This document shows, in pieces, positions 1-12,256 of a stretch of DNA of 64,000 nucleotides (positions within the stretch are counted from its first letter, which is position 1; every line of letters starts with the position of its first letter). Under the pieces are notes generated by a model. That model made no database searches. It was not told where the DNA came from and worked only from the letters and a program-made list of their open reading frames with translations. The translations under genes and the position numbers were made by a program. This stretch comes from Coffea arabica (taxonomy: Eukaryota > Streptophyta > Magnoliopsida > Gentianales > Rubiaceae): contig NC_092322.1 in assembly GCF_036785885.1 (NCBI RefSeq), forward strand, positions 18,002,466 through 18,066,465. Reading direction: 5' to 3'.

Positions 1-3000
1 TTATAATTTTGGAGTTGATAATGTAGTCAGTGTTTAAAAGTAGGGGTGGGCAAAAAAATCCGCCGATCCGAAAACCCGATGAACCCGATCCGATTCGATC
101 CGAAAAATAGAATACCCGATCCGATTTTTCTTAGCGGGGCAGATGAGGGTCGGGTACCCGAAAAATCGGGTACGGATACGGATCAGAAAAATAAAAACCC
201 GCGGGTACCCGACCCGCAGGGTATATTTTATAAATATTAAAAAGGTAGGGATCATTTTATAATTTTGTAATTTTTAACCCTAAGTGCAAGTGAAGTGGCT
301 CGCAGCCTCATATTCTAATCCTATATGATCTACTCTTCTCATTTTTTTTTGAAGAAAGTGAATATTCTCGGTGAAACATGAACAAAATGAAAAAAAAAAT
401 TTGTGAAACTCTGTTATAAAAATTGTTCACCCCTTTCATCTTTTTTATTTTTATTCTACCTCCATCGATCTTTCCTGCAAATCTTGCATCAATTCAATCA
501 AAGATTTTTGTTTGGAGTCTCAATTTTCTGTTAGCTAGATAATTAAAATATTTGTGTCATTCATTTGCAATTATATCTCTTAAATTTGTCTCTTTTATTT
601 AGTGTAAGAAATTTATTTTTCTTTTTCATCACCTTAATACCATAAGGTCTATTCCAAAGATGTAAAGAAGTTGGGGAAGATTTTTAACATTATTTTGGTT
701 ATATTTTTTTCAAAAATAATTAGTTCTATTCAATTCTTTTCCGAACTTGATTTCACAATTGACTTATTTGAGATGCGGTCTTGTACCATAATATCCTTGG
801 GGAAGTTACCAAATACTTATTATCCTTGTGTTTGTTGTGTTGTAGAAGTATGAAATGTGTGAAAATGGTGATGTACTCAAAATTATTATGAAACTTCGTT
901 TTGTCCATTAGATATTCTAATATGTACTAAATTTATGAGATCGATTTGATTATTGGATGAAATGTGTGAAAATGGTGATGTATGGACTTTAATTACAATA
1001 TCTCTACCAATATTAATTGGAAAAACATATTTTTTTTATTGAAAAACATGTTGATATTAAGTAGAAAAGAAATTTTTTTTATTGAAAAATAGTTTTTTTT
1101 AGGGGCGGGTACCCTATGACCCGCCCCTTTTTTTCGGGTACCCGAAAATATTAGGAGCGGATTAGGATCGCAAAATAACTGATCCGATATATTAGGGTCG
1201 GGTCAGCCAAATCATGTTAGGGGCGGGTACCCGACCCGTGCCCACCCCTATTTAAAAGTAAAAGAACAATGTGTATATCTTTTCATAAATATTTTATTTC
1301 TGTTAGTTTTTAGTAGTCAAAAGGAAAAATGTGCATGGTTGTTTAAAAAATATAACCATTTACTTAATTTATGAAGAACCACTTATTGATTGTTAAGCTA
1401 GGTATTTTTATAGTATAAAACTATTCAATTATACAATGAATTTTTTTCTGTTCAGTTGGAATAGTATATTCTTTTTTGTTGTATGAGGTTTTACTATTGG
1501 ATTATATTGCAAAGAAATGAAATAATCAAAAGTTATATTTTTAATAGATTAATGTAATTACATGAAAAAAAAAAAGATAAAATCATCGTACTAATTTTTT
1601 ATTATTTTTTCTGTACCTATATATAGATAATTATTAAATTGCGAGTAAAATACAAATTTATAAATTTGCTTTATCCTAAAGTTTTATAAGCTGGTGAAGA
1701 AAAACTTTCCATTTCTTGCAAGTGTTTTGGAATATATATGATAGCATGAAATAAATTATCTTTAATATAGGATCTCTTCTGTGATTATAAAGATTTTCCA
1801 GTTTTTTTTTTGGAATAATATCAAAAACCTCCTTGAGATTTCTCTTAATATCACTTACCACTTCTAAGGTTGTCAAAACATTATTTAGCTCCATTACTTT
1901 TGTTATTTGTGTAACAAAATTTTTAAAAATCCTAAACTACTCTTTTGCTCATTTTGCTAAATAAAAAGGCTCATCAACCACTTTGTTTATCCCAAGAAAA
2001 ACCACAACGTAAAAAATAGTCTCTAGTAGTATCACGACATCACAAAACTATAATCCATAAAAAAATATAAATCTGAAAAATAGAAAGGTATTTATAAAGA
2101 AATACATTAGTAACAATTTAATTTTACATGTTCAAAACTGATTTCTTGTCAAGTCTAAAGTGATTAGGCTTTGTGGATTTTGTATCACCTTTAAGACCCA
2201 AAGAGTATTGTTGTTGTTGTAATAGAGTCCATTGGATCATTAATTAAAATCATATAATTGAAAAATACAATGAATTGTTTTTGAGCTTTCACTTTTACAT
2301 TTAGCATACAAATAGTTTTATAATTTTGGAGTCGATAATGTAGTTAGTGTTTAAAAGTAAAAAGAACAATGTGTATATCTTTTGATAAATATTTTATTTC
2401 TATTAGTTTTTAGTAGTCAAAAGGAAAAATGTGCATGGCTGTTTAAAAAATATAACCATTTACTTAATTTATGAAGAACCACTTATTGATTGTTAAGCTA
2501 GGTATTTTTATAGTATAAAACTATTCAATTATTCAATGAATTTTTTTTGTTCAGTTGGAATAGTATATTCTTTTTTTGTTGTATGAGGTTTTACTATTGG
2601 ATTATATTGTGAAGAAATGAAATAATCAGAAGTTATATTTTTAACAGATTAATGTAATTACATGAAGAAAAAAGATAAAATCATCAAACTAATTTTTTAT
2701 TATTTTTTCTATACCTATATATAGATGGGTAGTTGCAGAATTATTAAATTTCGAGTAAAATACAAATTTATAAATTTGCTTTGTTCTAAAGTTTTATAAG
2801 CTGGTGAAGAAAAACTTTCCATTTCTTGCTAGTGTTTTTGAATATATATGATAGCAGAAAATAAATTATCTTTAATATAGGATCTCTTCTGTGATTATAA
2901 AGATTTTCCAGTTTTTTTTGGAATAATATCAAAAACCTCCTTGAGATTTCTCTTAATATCGCTTACCACTTCTAAGGTTGTCAAAACATCATTTAGCTCC

Positions 3001-3406
3001 ATTACTTTTGTTATTTGTGTAACAAAATTTTCAAAAATCCTAAACTACTCTTTTGCTCATTTTGCTAAATAAAAAAGCTCATCAACCACTTTGTTTATCC
3101 CAAGAAAAACCACAACGTAAAAAATAGTCTCTAGTAGTATCACCACGTCACAAAACTATAATCCATAAAAAAAATATAAATCTGAAAAATAGAAAGGTAT
3201 TTATAAAGAAATACATTAGTAACAATTTAATTTTACATGTTCAAAACTGATTTCTTGTCAAGTCTAAAGTGATTGGGCTTTGTGGATTTAGTATTACCTT
3301 TAAGACCCAAAGAGTATTGTTGTTGTTGTAATAGAGTCCATTGAATCATTAATTAGTTGAATTACTAATTCTCTATCATTAGATTATCTACCTTTAAAAC
3401 AACGAT
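1..3406. repeat. Direct duplication of a ~1.1-kb noncoding unit (two copies)
   Basis: The sequence from position 1 recurs almost unchanged from about 2320 (both begin ttataattttggag). If the hAT insertion at 41-1250 and its 8-bp duplication are subtracted, the period is about 1.1 kb. The first copy is cut by the window edge. Both copies carry the same AT-rich noncoding sequence and the marker GACCCAAAGAGTATTG (near 2199 and 3307). No reading frame is conserved between them, so this is a segmental duplication of noncoding DNA. The second copy runs into a shortened form of the next duplicated unit. Confidence 0.85.
41..1250. mobile_element. Non-autonomous hAT-type element with 12-bp TIRs and 8-bp TSD
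   Basis: The element starts TAGGGGTGGGCA (41-52) and ends TGCCCACCCCTA (1239-1250), perfect 12-bp inverted repeats of the kind found on plant Ac-like hAT elements. It is flanked by the 8-bp direct repeat TTTAAAAG (33-40 and 1251-1258), the target duplication length expected for hAT. The other copy of the host duplication (near 2350) has the empty site. The ends are rich in short GGGTACCCGA and CCCGATCCG repeats in both orientations, like hAT subterminal transposase-binding repeats. The interior is AT-rich and no transposase frame is seen, so it would need a transposase in trans. Confidence 0.93.
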
Positions 3407-3615
3407 TGTGCAAACAATGATTTTAAAACATTCAAGAATCAACCTTTATTAGCTGATTCCTCTACCAATGTGCATAGTTCATGTGTGCAGCCCTCACACC
3501 TCTCATGGAGAGAAATGTGGTGAATTCTCTCAAGACCATTCCTTTATCCTTTTCACTCCAAAGAGTATTGTTGTTGTTGTAATAGAGTCCATTGGATCAT
3601 TAATTATTTGAATTA

Positions 3616-3794
3616 GGTTTGTTTAGATAGAGTATTATTTGAAATATTATTTGGAATAATTACTATAGCACTTTTTGTGATGTGATGTATGTGAGATAAA
3701 AAGATAGTTGGGAATATAAAAAGGTGGGTAGGAAAATGTGTTTATGATACAAGCGAAATATTATTTGAGATAATAGTGCTATCCAAACACTACA
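3616..3794. mobile_element. MITE, GTTTGGATA-ended family, copy 1
   Basis: This ~179-bp insertion runs from ggtttgtttagatag to ctatccaaacactaca. The related unit at about 3345-3375 lacks it (gaattactaattctc is continuous), giving a paralogous empty site; a 2-3 bp TA/TTA target duplication is plausible. The core contains cactttttgtgatgtgatg, shared with copies near 4.4, 20.6 and 26.0-26.3 kb. No coding capacity is present. The ends resemble those of the Harbinger element at 42.9-51.3 kb. Confidence 0.8.
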
Positions 3795-4437
3795 TACTAA
3801 TTCTCTATCATTAGATTATCTACCATTAAAACAACGATTGTGCAAACAATGATTTTAAAACATTCAAGAATCAACCTTTATTAGCTGATTCTTCTACCAA
3901 TGTGCATAGTTCATGTGTGCAGCCCTCGCACCTGCCATAGAGAGAAATGTGGTGAATTCTCTCAAGACCATTCATTTGTCCTTTTCACTCCATCTAAGTT
4001 TGTATTTTCTCTACTCCATTGTCTATTCTATTTGCTACTTCTTTGGCAGTTCGGTTCATTATCTATTTTCTGGTCCCATTTTCGGTGTGCCACCGATGAT
4101 GAAGAATTGGTCCTGCAGTAGCATGAATTTTAACGGTTAAATAATTTTTCAATTCAATCTCTGACTCCTACTAGGTTCCAAATACGTGACCTAAGTTGTA
4201 AAAACATGACAAACATGAATTTTCAATTTGACATAATGATGTTGAACTTATTAAAGGCATAAACACCTAAACCCTAACCCCAAACATCAATAACTGAAGT
4301 CAGTAACTGAAGGCAATACTTCAAAAACCAATAGAATATCAGGAAAAAAAGAAAAAAGAAGAAGAAAATGCTACTATTACCTTTAAGACCCAAAGAGTAT
4401 TGTTGTTGTTGTAATATAGTCCATTGGATCATTAATT

Positions 4438-4616
4438 TAATTTGTTTGGATAGGGTATTATTTGAAATATTATTTGGAATAATTACTATAACACTTTTTG
4501 TGATGTGATGTATGTGAAATAAAAAGGTAGTTGGGAATATAAAAATGTGGGTTGGAAAATGTGTTTATAATGCAAGCGAAATATTATTTGAGATAATAGT
4601 GCTATCCAAACACTAC
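4438..4616. mobile_element. MITE, GTTTGGATA-ended family, copy 2
   Basis: This copy is nearly identical to that at 3616-3794 and lies at the same point of the duplicated unit, so it was copied along with the host segment and is not an independent insertion. It starts atttgtttggatagg and ends ctatccaaacac. Confidence 0.8.
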
Positions 4617-5204
4617 ATACTAATTCTCTATCATTAGATTATCTACCTTTAAAACGACGATTGTGCAAACAATGATTTTAAAACATTCAAGCATCAACCT
4701 TTATTAGCTGATTCCTCTACCAATGCGCATAGTTCATGTATGCAGCCCTCGCACCTGCCATGGAGAGAAATGTAGTGAATTCTCTCAAGACCATTCATTT
4801 GTCCTTTTCACTCCATCTAAGTTTGTCTTTTTCTCTACTCCATTGTTTATTCTATTTTCTACTTCTTTGGCAGTTCGGTTCATTATCTATTTTCTGGTCC
4901 CATTTTCGGTGTGCCACCGATGATGAAGAATTGGTCCTGCAGTAGCCTGAATTTTAACGAATAAATCATTTTTCAATTCAATCTCTGACTCCTACTAGGT
5001 TCCAAATACGTAACCTAAGTTGTAAAAACATGACAAACATGAATTTTCAATTTGACATAATGATGTTGAGCTTATTAAAGCCATAAACACCTAAACCCTA
5101 ACCCCAAACATCAATAACTGCAGTCAGTAACTGAAGGCAATTCTTCAAAAACCAGTAGAATATCAGGGAAAAAAGAAAAAAGAAGAAGAAAATGCTACTA
5201 TATA

Positions 5205-6540
5205 CACAAAAAAAATCTACAAGTCACAATAAAATTTAGGACTTGTAAGTGATCAATTTTCTTTCAAAAGCATATATATCACTTGTTCATTTGATTTTTA
5301 TAATCATAAGTAATAGCCTTAATGCTACATGCATAAAGTTCATACATGAATAGGTAGCAATAAGCATCTTCATTGCATTCAAATAAAAAAAACATAAGTT
5401 AAGAAAATTTATTGGAATCAAAGGCAAAGTTAAGCTATATGTGATTAATTACAAAATTGCACACTAAAGAATCTTCAATCTTCAGTCTCATTATCATCAC
5501 ACTTACTTTTTTATCAAGATATAAAAATAATTAAATCAAAATCAACTATAATCCAATGATGAAATTGCCAAAACTATTCCGATTTGTTAGAAGTTAGAAT
5601 AAAAATTTTATATTAACTTTTTTGCATTCCTGATAGGTGCCATTTAACATTTGGAGATAGATATTCGTTAAAGATTCAACAATAAGTTACAGTTGTTCAG
5701 AGAAACTTAGAAAATAAAGTAAAGTGCTTCTTCTAAAATATTTCCAAGAAAAAAAAGGTGAAAAATGGTTACAGTCCATGTTAAGGGAAAAAAAATATAA
5801 TTCAGAAAAGTAGTACTGCCTTTGGTTGGGCTCACATGTTTCTCACCTCAAAGGATCGAATACAGAAGCAAATTTTGTATCTATTTCAAATTGAAAATTT
5901 TGTATAATTGTTAAAAGTGAAAAATCAAATTTAAAAAATGTACTGAGTTGAATGTTCAATTGATGATGTTATGAAATAGAAAATAATCCAACTCCTTTCG
6001 GAAATCTCATCGATTATAACTTGCACAAAACCTGCAATTGAGGAGGAAAAAAATATATCCAGTATATTCATGGCCAAAATTTGTAGCAATCATAAGGAAA
6101 ATACAAATACATGTATCCCCAATTTATTGAAAAAAAAAAAAAGAAATTTGCATCAATTTCTATGATGGCTGAAGAAATTGCACGCTAACTAGAGCTACTT
6201 TTTTTGTCCGTTAATAAGAACTACTTTTTTTTCCATTAAGAGCTAGACCTACCATTTGAAGACATTCTATGATGCCTAGAGCAAAATACATCCAAGCAAA
6301 GTATTTTCTAGTTAGAAAAAAATTATAGAAAGAATTTCACTAGGGAGATAGAGGCTTATACATGACAAAAATTAGGCAAAGAAGGTGAGTTGCAATGGTT
6401 GCAATTCCCGCACTAATCCATTTCTCACTTTCAAGCAAGTAGTGGTTCAAACTAAAACAACAACTAATAATTAAAGAATTTTAAAAAAATAGAGAGAGAA
6501 AAAAATTCGGTATTGTCGTCTCAAAATCATAATAACATCA
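5205..6540. other. AT-rich intergenic DNA, no feature recognised
   Basis: The stretch is AT-rich with A-runs and many stops in all frames. I see no coding region, RNA gene or flanked insertion. Confidence 0.6.
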
Positions 6541-6547
6541 ACTCGGT

Positions 6548-7464
6548 CCGCCTCCTGACGATGCTCGTACCCTCCACCATCCTTGTTCGGGGACAAACCT
6601 TAGCCTTCAGATCCCATAGGCAACTGCTCCCGAAGTGATGAAAATACCGTCTCCCGTGCAACCATTCGATCCCGCTGATTATGAGTTTGTATCACATTTG
6701 GGAATGGCATTTCGGGTAGTGTTGATAGGGTGAGGAACAAACATACTTGTCATGCATATGCGAGGAAGAGGATAAGCATTTCGGTTGGTACGGCGGATGA
6801 ATGCGAGAAATAACACTCTTTGATTTTGAGAGAGATGGCAACTGTAGCTCAGTTTGATCATCCTAACCCTATGAAATTGGTTTCCAGTTGGGCTAGCGTA
6901 ACCGAGATTCAAATGATGTTTGAGCTGATGGATGGATCTTTGAAAGATTTTTACACTGATGAAAAGAATGTGATCGCACACATTGCGCAACAAATATTGA
7001 TGGGTTTGAGTTATCTACGGGACAAGAGAATTGTCCACAGATACTTGAAGCTAGCGAACGTATTGAGAAATAATGACGACAATGTTAAGATTGCAGATTT
7101 TGGTTTGAGTAGGAGTTTGGACATCGGCAACATGCAATTCATTTTGACAGTCCTCGGCACTATTCAATATTGTAGTCCCGAAATGTTGCAACATCAACTG
7201 CGAAAAATCGACTGACTAGACAAGAGTGACGTTTGGAGTTTGGGGATCTTATTGCTGGAAATTTATATGGGGCATTTCCTTTTTCCCCGAATTGATAAGC
7301 TTCAGACTTACAACGAGATTATTAATGACTTCATTGTTCCTGAGTTGCCCAATTCTACCTCACAGTTCCGGGATTTTGTTCAGCGATGTTTGATTAGGGA
7401 TATAGACTCCAGGGCATCTGTTGATGATCTATTGGGTCACAATTTCTTGCATATATTTCATTAG
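6548..7464 (+). pseudogene. Protein kinase pseudogene, MAPKK-like, intronless
   Basis: The translated region follows the order of a Ser/Thr kinase domain. There is a proline-rich leader and a start of the N-lobe (DYEFVSHLG, about 6685), but the glycine-rich loop is degraded. An ARK-type lysine segment and an alpha-C-like glutamate region follow (REMATVAQFDHPN, about 6829-6870). The catalytic loop reads HRYLKLAN (7036-7059), so the HRD aspartate is Tyr. DFG is present (7096-7104), followed by a GTIQYCSPEM activation/P+1 segment and a SDVWSLGILLLE helix F. There is an in-frame TGA at 7213-7215 and at least one frame change before 6820. The match suggests a plant MAPKK/MKK9-like family, which in plants is often intronless, so it could be a decayed gene or a retrocopy. 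Catalysis is not expected. The kinase family call is firm, the MAPKK subfamily tentative. Confidence 0.8.
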
Positions 7465-9235
7465 GATGTGGCTCTTTTTTGGTGGTTGTTTTGTTAACAA
7501 GTCAGCTTTGCCAGTTAGTCCCCTGTGCTGTTGTCTAGTGATTGTTCTTTTAAGAAGTTAGCCTTCTTTGGGATTAGTGTTAGTTGTTTTTTACAAGTTA
7601 CTCTTTTGTTGATGCTACTTACTTTAATGTTGATTGTAGAGTCATTTGATTCTCTTACTAGGAGCTTGTTTTATAGACATCTGATGTTGAAAGTTTGCTT
7701 TAATAGAAAAAAAATCAACTCATCTATGAAAATAAATAAATAAAAGAATCAACTTATAGAGCAATTTGGTAGCAATCAAACATAAGAACGTAACAAAAGA
7801 AAACAATTTTATTGATTATATAAAAATAGCAAAAAGGAAAAATCAAAAAAGGGAAAAATATCCCAACAAATCTGATTCCTCAAGCATGCAAATAAAAGAG
7901 TCAAACATAAAATATATGTCAATTACTTCTTTAACGTCAAAATAAGAAGCAAGAAGACAGAGAGCTTACCGAAACAAAAGCGCTAAAAAGAACCAAGTGA
8001 CCAGAAGGCTCAAATAATTGGGCATTCTCTCTTATATATAAGAAAATTTTGATTTAGAAAAGTAAACATCACATTATGATGAATTTTTGGAAAAAAAGTT
8101 GGATGCCCGAGACAATCGAGACATAAAGTCATTCATGACCATGTTGGTTCGGTAGACAAAGATGGGTTTAGGTAGAGAAAACATGTGGAAATAGAAAGCT
8201 ACACTATTCCAGTCCCTACCTAAACTTGAATTGTCTCCCCCGTAGACAATGATTTAGGACATCTCCTACCCTTTATGTTGTAGCCCACTTGCATTTTCAT
8301 CCATTCCCATCCATAATAAGGGAACAACATTTAAGCAGCAAAACAAACGCAAGCTTCTCCTTCCTACAGTCACGTGGCAGCATGAAAAGCAATTACAGTA
8401 ACAAGCAACTAGTAACAAGCAACTTGTTCTTATATTATAGTTAGATATATATATGCGTGTGTATGTATGTGTGTGTGTGTGAAACTTGATTGAGTTCAAT
8501 TAAACTCGATGGCTTTTTAAACTTCACAAATTAGGTTTGAACTTGATTCATCAAGTAGCTCGAACTACTCGAACTCGGCATTTCAAATTCATTCAGTTAT
8601 AACATAATTTTGGCCAATTTCGGTAGTGTTTTGCATGACAACAAAAATTTTACTAGTATCTTATTAGTCATTAGATCCCTATAGCCTCAATCTTGATTGT
8701 TTATTCATGTATGAAAGACTTAATGAAGATTGATTCTCATATCAAGTGTTGTGCTAAAAGCTTCACGAACTAATCCCGTTTCTTCTCAATTCCTAAGTTC
8801 ATGAGAAATTTGTAACCCCCTCATTTACACTCAATAAATAATGAAATCGAGTCTCCAAATTTTTCCATGTTCTTTTTGTATTATCTTATTGATAAGTTTA
8901 TCTTAGTGATAAGCTTGCATTTCTTTCTTATCTATCAAAAGCTTATGAAACCATGTTAATGATGTAGCCTTTCAAGTCATCAATTATAAGACCAAATAAT
9001 TCATCTTTATCTGTTCTACTAGGTGACTTATTCCTATTTTAACTCAATTTTATTAGTGCTTAATTTATTCCTTTACCATCAATATCACAATGGAGATTAG
9101 TCACAAGATGGACCATCAATGTTCATATACAAATATGATAATCACCTCCCATTATTAATTAGTTTTAGCAATTAAGTCATATGAATTTGATTGCTACTAA
9201 TGTCTTCTAAAAACCTTGTTGATATTTCTACTAGT
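7465..9235. other. Intergenic DNA, no gene recognised; small TG/TATG microsatellite
   Basis: There is no supported coding region. A short (ta)/(tg) microsatellite lies at about 8445-8481. The rest is AT-rich unique-looking sequence leading up to the 5' LTR. Confidence 0.55.
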
Positions 9236-9239
9236 TTAG

Positions 9240-9830
9240 GTTTTTTAGTACTATATGTACGACTAATTTGGTCACTACCTCGGCTATTTGATACCGAAGT
9301 GATTGCCCCGACTCTTCATTTTTTTTAAAAAAATCATTTTCATCGTCCCGAGATAAAGAATCATCTCGGCTAGTCGACCCAATCTCGCTCTTACCTTGAA
9401 CACGATTAAGGACCCCAACATACAACATTTTGGCCAAAGAAATGACTAGTGGTTGACAGATTAATGTAATTGCTCACCGCTCTAATGGTCAGGAATATGT
9501 CTGAACCAGGCCATAACTTGTCATTTGACCATTAACCAGGTGTAGGTGTCACATCCTGTCCATTGAATTCTCCCTTATAAATGCTCCTCATCATTTGCAA
9601 GTCAGGTACACAGAAGAATCAACCTAACTACTCTTACCATTAACCTCCAACCTATAACTGACTTTAGTATCGAAATGAAATAGGAGAATGCCACGCCCTA
9701 TTTTTAAAATAAAAGAGAAAATCTCAAATTTTGGTGTCTACAGTGAGCAAGACCCCGGCCATTTTTGCATTTTGACAGGTGAGATCATGCTGTTGACTCG
9801 GCTCGTATGTCCAGAAATCACCTCATCAAT
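9240..9830 (+). repeat. 5' LTR of the Ty3/Tat element
   Basis: It matches 17705-18222 through shared stretches such as GGACCCCAACATACAA, ACTAGTGGTTGACAG and GAATTCTCCCTTATAAAT. The TATA-like CTTATAAAT is at about 9574-9582. It carries a ~55-bp segment near 9688-9745 that the 3' copy lacks. The left edge is approximate. The right edge is set by the primer-binding-like sequence at 9831. Confidence 0.82.
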
Positions 9831-9903
9831 TGGCATTGTTTGTGGAAATGATAGTTACGTCAATAGGATACTTATACGTTCCCGAAGTTATCGGGTTCCA
9901 TGA

Positions 9904-10131
9904 ACTGAGTCCAAAACTGATGTCGAGGTCCAACAAGAAATTGATCAAAATCTCGAAGAATCTCGAAAAAATCTTCAACCCATGAATGAAGAGGACCTCA
10001 CGAAGATGGCAGAGTTCGTGGTTGAAAACTCTAACATTTTTGAAGAGTTAGGGTTCTTCAAGAGAAAGAGAAAGAAGAAGGCCGAATCCTCAGAACGACA
10101 ATCGGCTACCTCTTCCGAAATAGTATTCTGA
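9904..10131 (+). pseudogene. gag-like fragment of the Ty3/Tat element
   Basis: An open stretch of about 75 codons follows the primer-binding region. It is charged and helix-prone (for example EEDLTKMAEFVVENS) and ends in a lysine/arginine cluster (FFKRKRKKK) before a TGA. Position and composition fit the N-terminal part of a Tat-type gag. No zinc knuckle or capsid core is left, because the sequence breaks into pararetroviral DNA shortly after. The assignment rests mostly on position. Confidence 0.5.
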
Positions 10132-10261
10132 ATTTGGAAAGTAACGTTTAAATTTACCAAAGTAGAATATAATCAGATGCTGCAGAATTTTTAACTGTAA
10201 CAATAGTAATATATTTCGTAAGAAATCCAAAAGAAGAGTTAAAATGCGAATAAAACATTTT

Positions 10262-10620
10262 TAACAAACTTAAGATGCCCAACTCTGTCAGACTTTAAGT
10301 GGTACAAAAATATGTTTTTAACAAATTTATTAAGGAGACCAGATTGTAATGCTTCATTTTGGAAAGAAAGATTTATTACAGAATTATCAAGTTTATTCTC
10401 ACAAAGGATAATGGATAACTTTCAAAAAGAAATGGGAATAGATGTTATTTCATTTGAAAATATTACTTTTGGACAATTATTTGTTTTTGTAAAAAAAGAA
10501 GGTTTAGTATTATGTTCAGAATTAAAACTTCAAATTAAGTATGGTTCTAAAACAAAGGAAATAGGATCATTTTGTGAAGCATTTGGTATAAAAAGAATCA
10601 AGTTACCATCAGCATATTGA
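10262..10620 (+). pseudogene. Pararetroviral coat-protein fragment
   Basis: A 102-codon open stretch starts at ATG 10312, with related sequence upstream in other frames (a degraded LSDFKWYK-like segment before 10312). It has features seen in caulimovirid capsid regions: the RRPDCNASFWKERFI stretch and later FGQLFVFVKKEGL. The zinc knuckle expected downstream is absent; the frame ends in TGA at 10618-10620 just before the sequence changes orientation. It is a broken, partial copy. Confidence 0.7.
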
Positions 10621-10639
10621 TTCAATAATGGAATGGATT

Positions 10640-11150
10640 GATATTCTTCTTGGATAGATATTGTCTCTTCATGAGTTTTAACTGATAAAGCTGTTTTGAA
10701 ATCTAAAGGGCCTATTCGAAGTGGAAGCTTCTTAAAGCCAAATCAATTTTGAATCTTCATTGATATCGTTGAATAAAAGTACGTACAAGAAAATTTAAAA
10801 ACTGAGAAAGAAGGGGTTTATAAAGAGATTTTTAAGATGACTTCAAACTCAATACCCTTCTTCTATTTTTGAATCATATTTATAGAGTCTTCTATCTTTA
10901 AATTTCATCTTCATTTGATTGTCGACTCTTTCATTTGAATTTCATTTGCTGACACCTTATCTTCTTCTGATTGGTGGCTTTTGAGATTCTTATCCTTATG
11001 TTGAAATTGACATCTTGAAATTGGCCAACATCTTTATCAAAAGTCTGTCAGGTTTTGAGCACAAGGACCACCAAAAGGATCAAAGGTAGATTCCGATGAT
11101 AATCAAACTGACTCATCTTTTTTGTCTTCTTCTTTTTTGTCTTGATTTTA
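10640..11150 (-). promoter_or_regulatory. Putative viral intergenic/promoter region of the EPRV
   Basis: Read on the minus strand, this noncoding stretch follows the end of the viral ORF (stop near 11157). It contains a TATA-like sequence CTCTATAAATATG (about 10880-10892) followed by an AT-rich leader-like stretch. Caulimovirids have one promoter-bearing intergenic region at this place relative to their ORFs, so the assignment is positional. No activity can be judged from sequence. Confidence 0.4.
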
Positions 11151-11156
11151 CAAATA

Positions 11157-12244
11157 ATTCAAATATTCTTTGAGTATCTCCGGATTTTGCATCATCTTCT
11201 TCATTAAGAAATCATTTGCAATTGTTTCTGATGTTGAGCTGCTTGTTTTTTCTTTTTCTTTCTTCTGTGGAGTTGTTGGGGTATTAATTCTTTTTGTAGT
11301 CTGCGGATTTGGATTTATCCATTTGAGCTTTTCTCTTGTTTCTAAAAATCTTAAAACATTTTTTTAATCGCAGAACTCTTGATTGAATCATATCCACCAT
11401 TTGATCTTAAATTCTCTTACTAATGACATTGGAAGTGGTTTTTCTAGTTCTTGATGAACTTTGAAACTCCAGTAAAAAATCCATGGTACTTTGAATTTCA
11501 TGTGAAATATTATTGGTCTTGTATATTTTTTCCCCCTCGCTTTTTTGAGATATGTTTGGAATCCCATCAGAACATTTGGAGGTAGAATTTCTTTTTGAGG
11601 ACCAAACCATTGCCACCAATGATTGAACCAAATTGGGAATTCTCTAATACAGCTTTCTTTAAATGTAAAAAATCATGAATGATTGAATGATCTATACAAA
11701 AAAGCACGATACCATGCCATCCATCTGGAATGAATCTGACTGAGAAGGATTTTCTTGAATAAAGAGAAGTCCATTTATTAGGAGAACAAACTTTCTTTAT
11801 AATGCATTTTGAATAGCTAATTATATCTGGATTTTTTTTATCTGGAATAGGGAAAATCTTAACAAATTGAGTATCAGTGAGAATCAATTCATAATAATCC
11901 AAATTTTTTGATGGATCATCTAGCTACCAGAAATATTTTGAAGGGAAAAGTTTTTACGTAAAAGAATTAAGTGCATTGTAAAGAGATATTTCTTGGAATT
12001 TGGTTAAAATAATATGTTGAGTAAATGGTTTCGTGAAATAAGAATTTTCATTGAATTTTTCTAGGGTTCTTGGAATTTGTTGAATTAGTCTTATTTGAGA
12101 AGAAGTAGGAATACGAGCAGCTTGATTGTAAGTCAATGCTGGAAAGTCTTGCAATAGTTGAAATCTATTTTGAGTTACAGGAGTAAGACTCATCTTATAG
12201 TCTTGAGGAGTCTTTGGTTTAGAACTTCCTGATTTTGAATCCAT
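11157..12244 (-). pseudogene. EPRV-type ORF downstream of movement region, broken
   Basis: On the minus strand an ATG at 12244 opens a frame rich in Ser/Pro/Gln (SKPKTPQDYKMSLTP). After a stop near 11954 the reading resumes in another frame with DYYELILTDTQFVKI (from about 11900) and a SRKSFSVRF segment. A Lys/Thr/Ser-rich tail ends ...KEYLNYL at about 11157. Proteins of this type accompany endogenous caulimovirid sequences in plant genomes; the function is unknown. At least two frame breaks separate the parts. It may be the second ORF of a florendovirus-like genome. Confidence 0.5.
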
Positions 12245-12256
12245 AATCCTGCAAAA

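Larger units (their letters stand above)
3559..5204. repeat. Second direct duplication, ~0.83-kb unit twice
   Basis: The units 3559-4390 and 4391-5204 are near-identical direct copies with a period of about 832 bp, each starting CAAAGAGTATTGTTG and ending in an A/G-rich tract. A third, shorter relative lacking the MITE lies at about 3362-3558. The short reading frames in both units (for example around 3913 and 4736) differ by frame and length between copies and look like chance. The stretch AAACCCTAACCCC near 4269 and 5094 resembles the plant telomere motif but is a single unit. Confidence 0.85.

Noticed and set aside
4269..4284. Telomere-like CCCTAAA motif (also near 5094)
   Set aside because: Only a single aaaccctaacccc unit in each duplicated copy, with no array; it is not an interstitial telomere repeat.
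11170..11367. Plus-strand Phe/Val-rich open stretch
   Set aside because: It is the complement of the Lys/Thr/Ser-rich tail of the minus-strand EPRV ORF.
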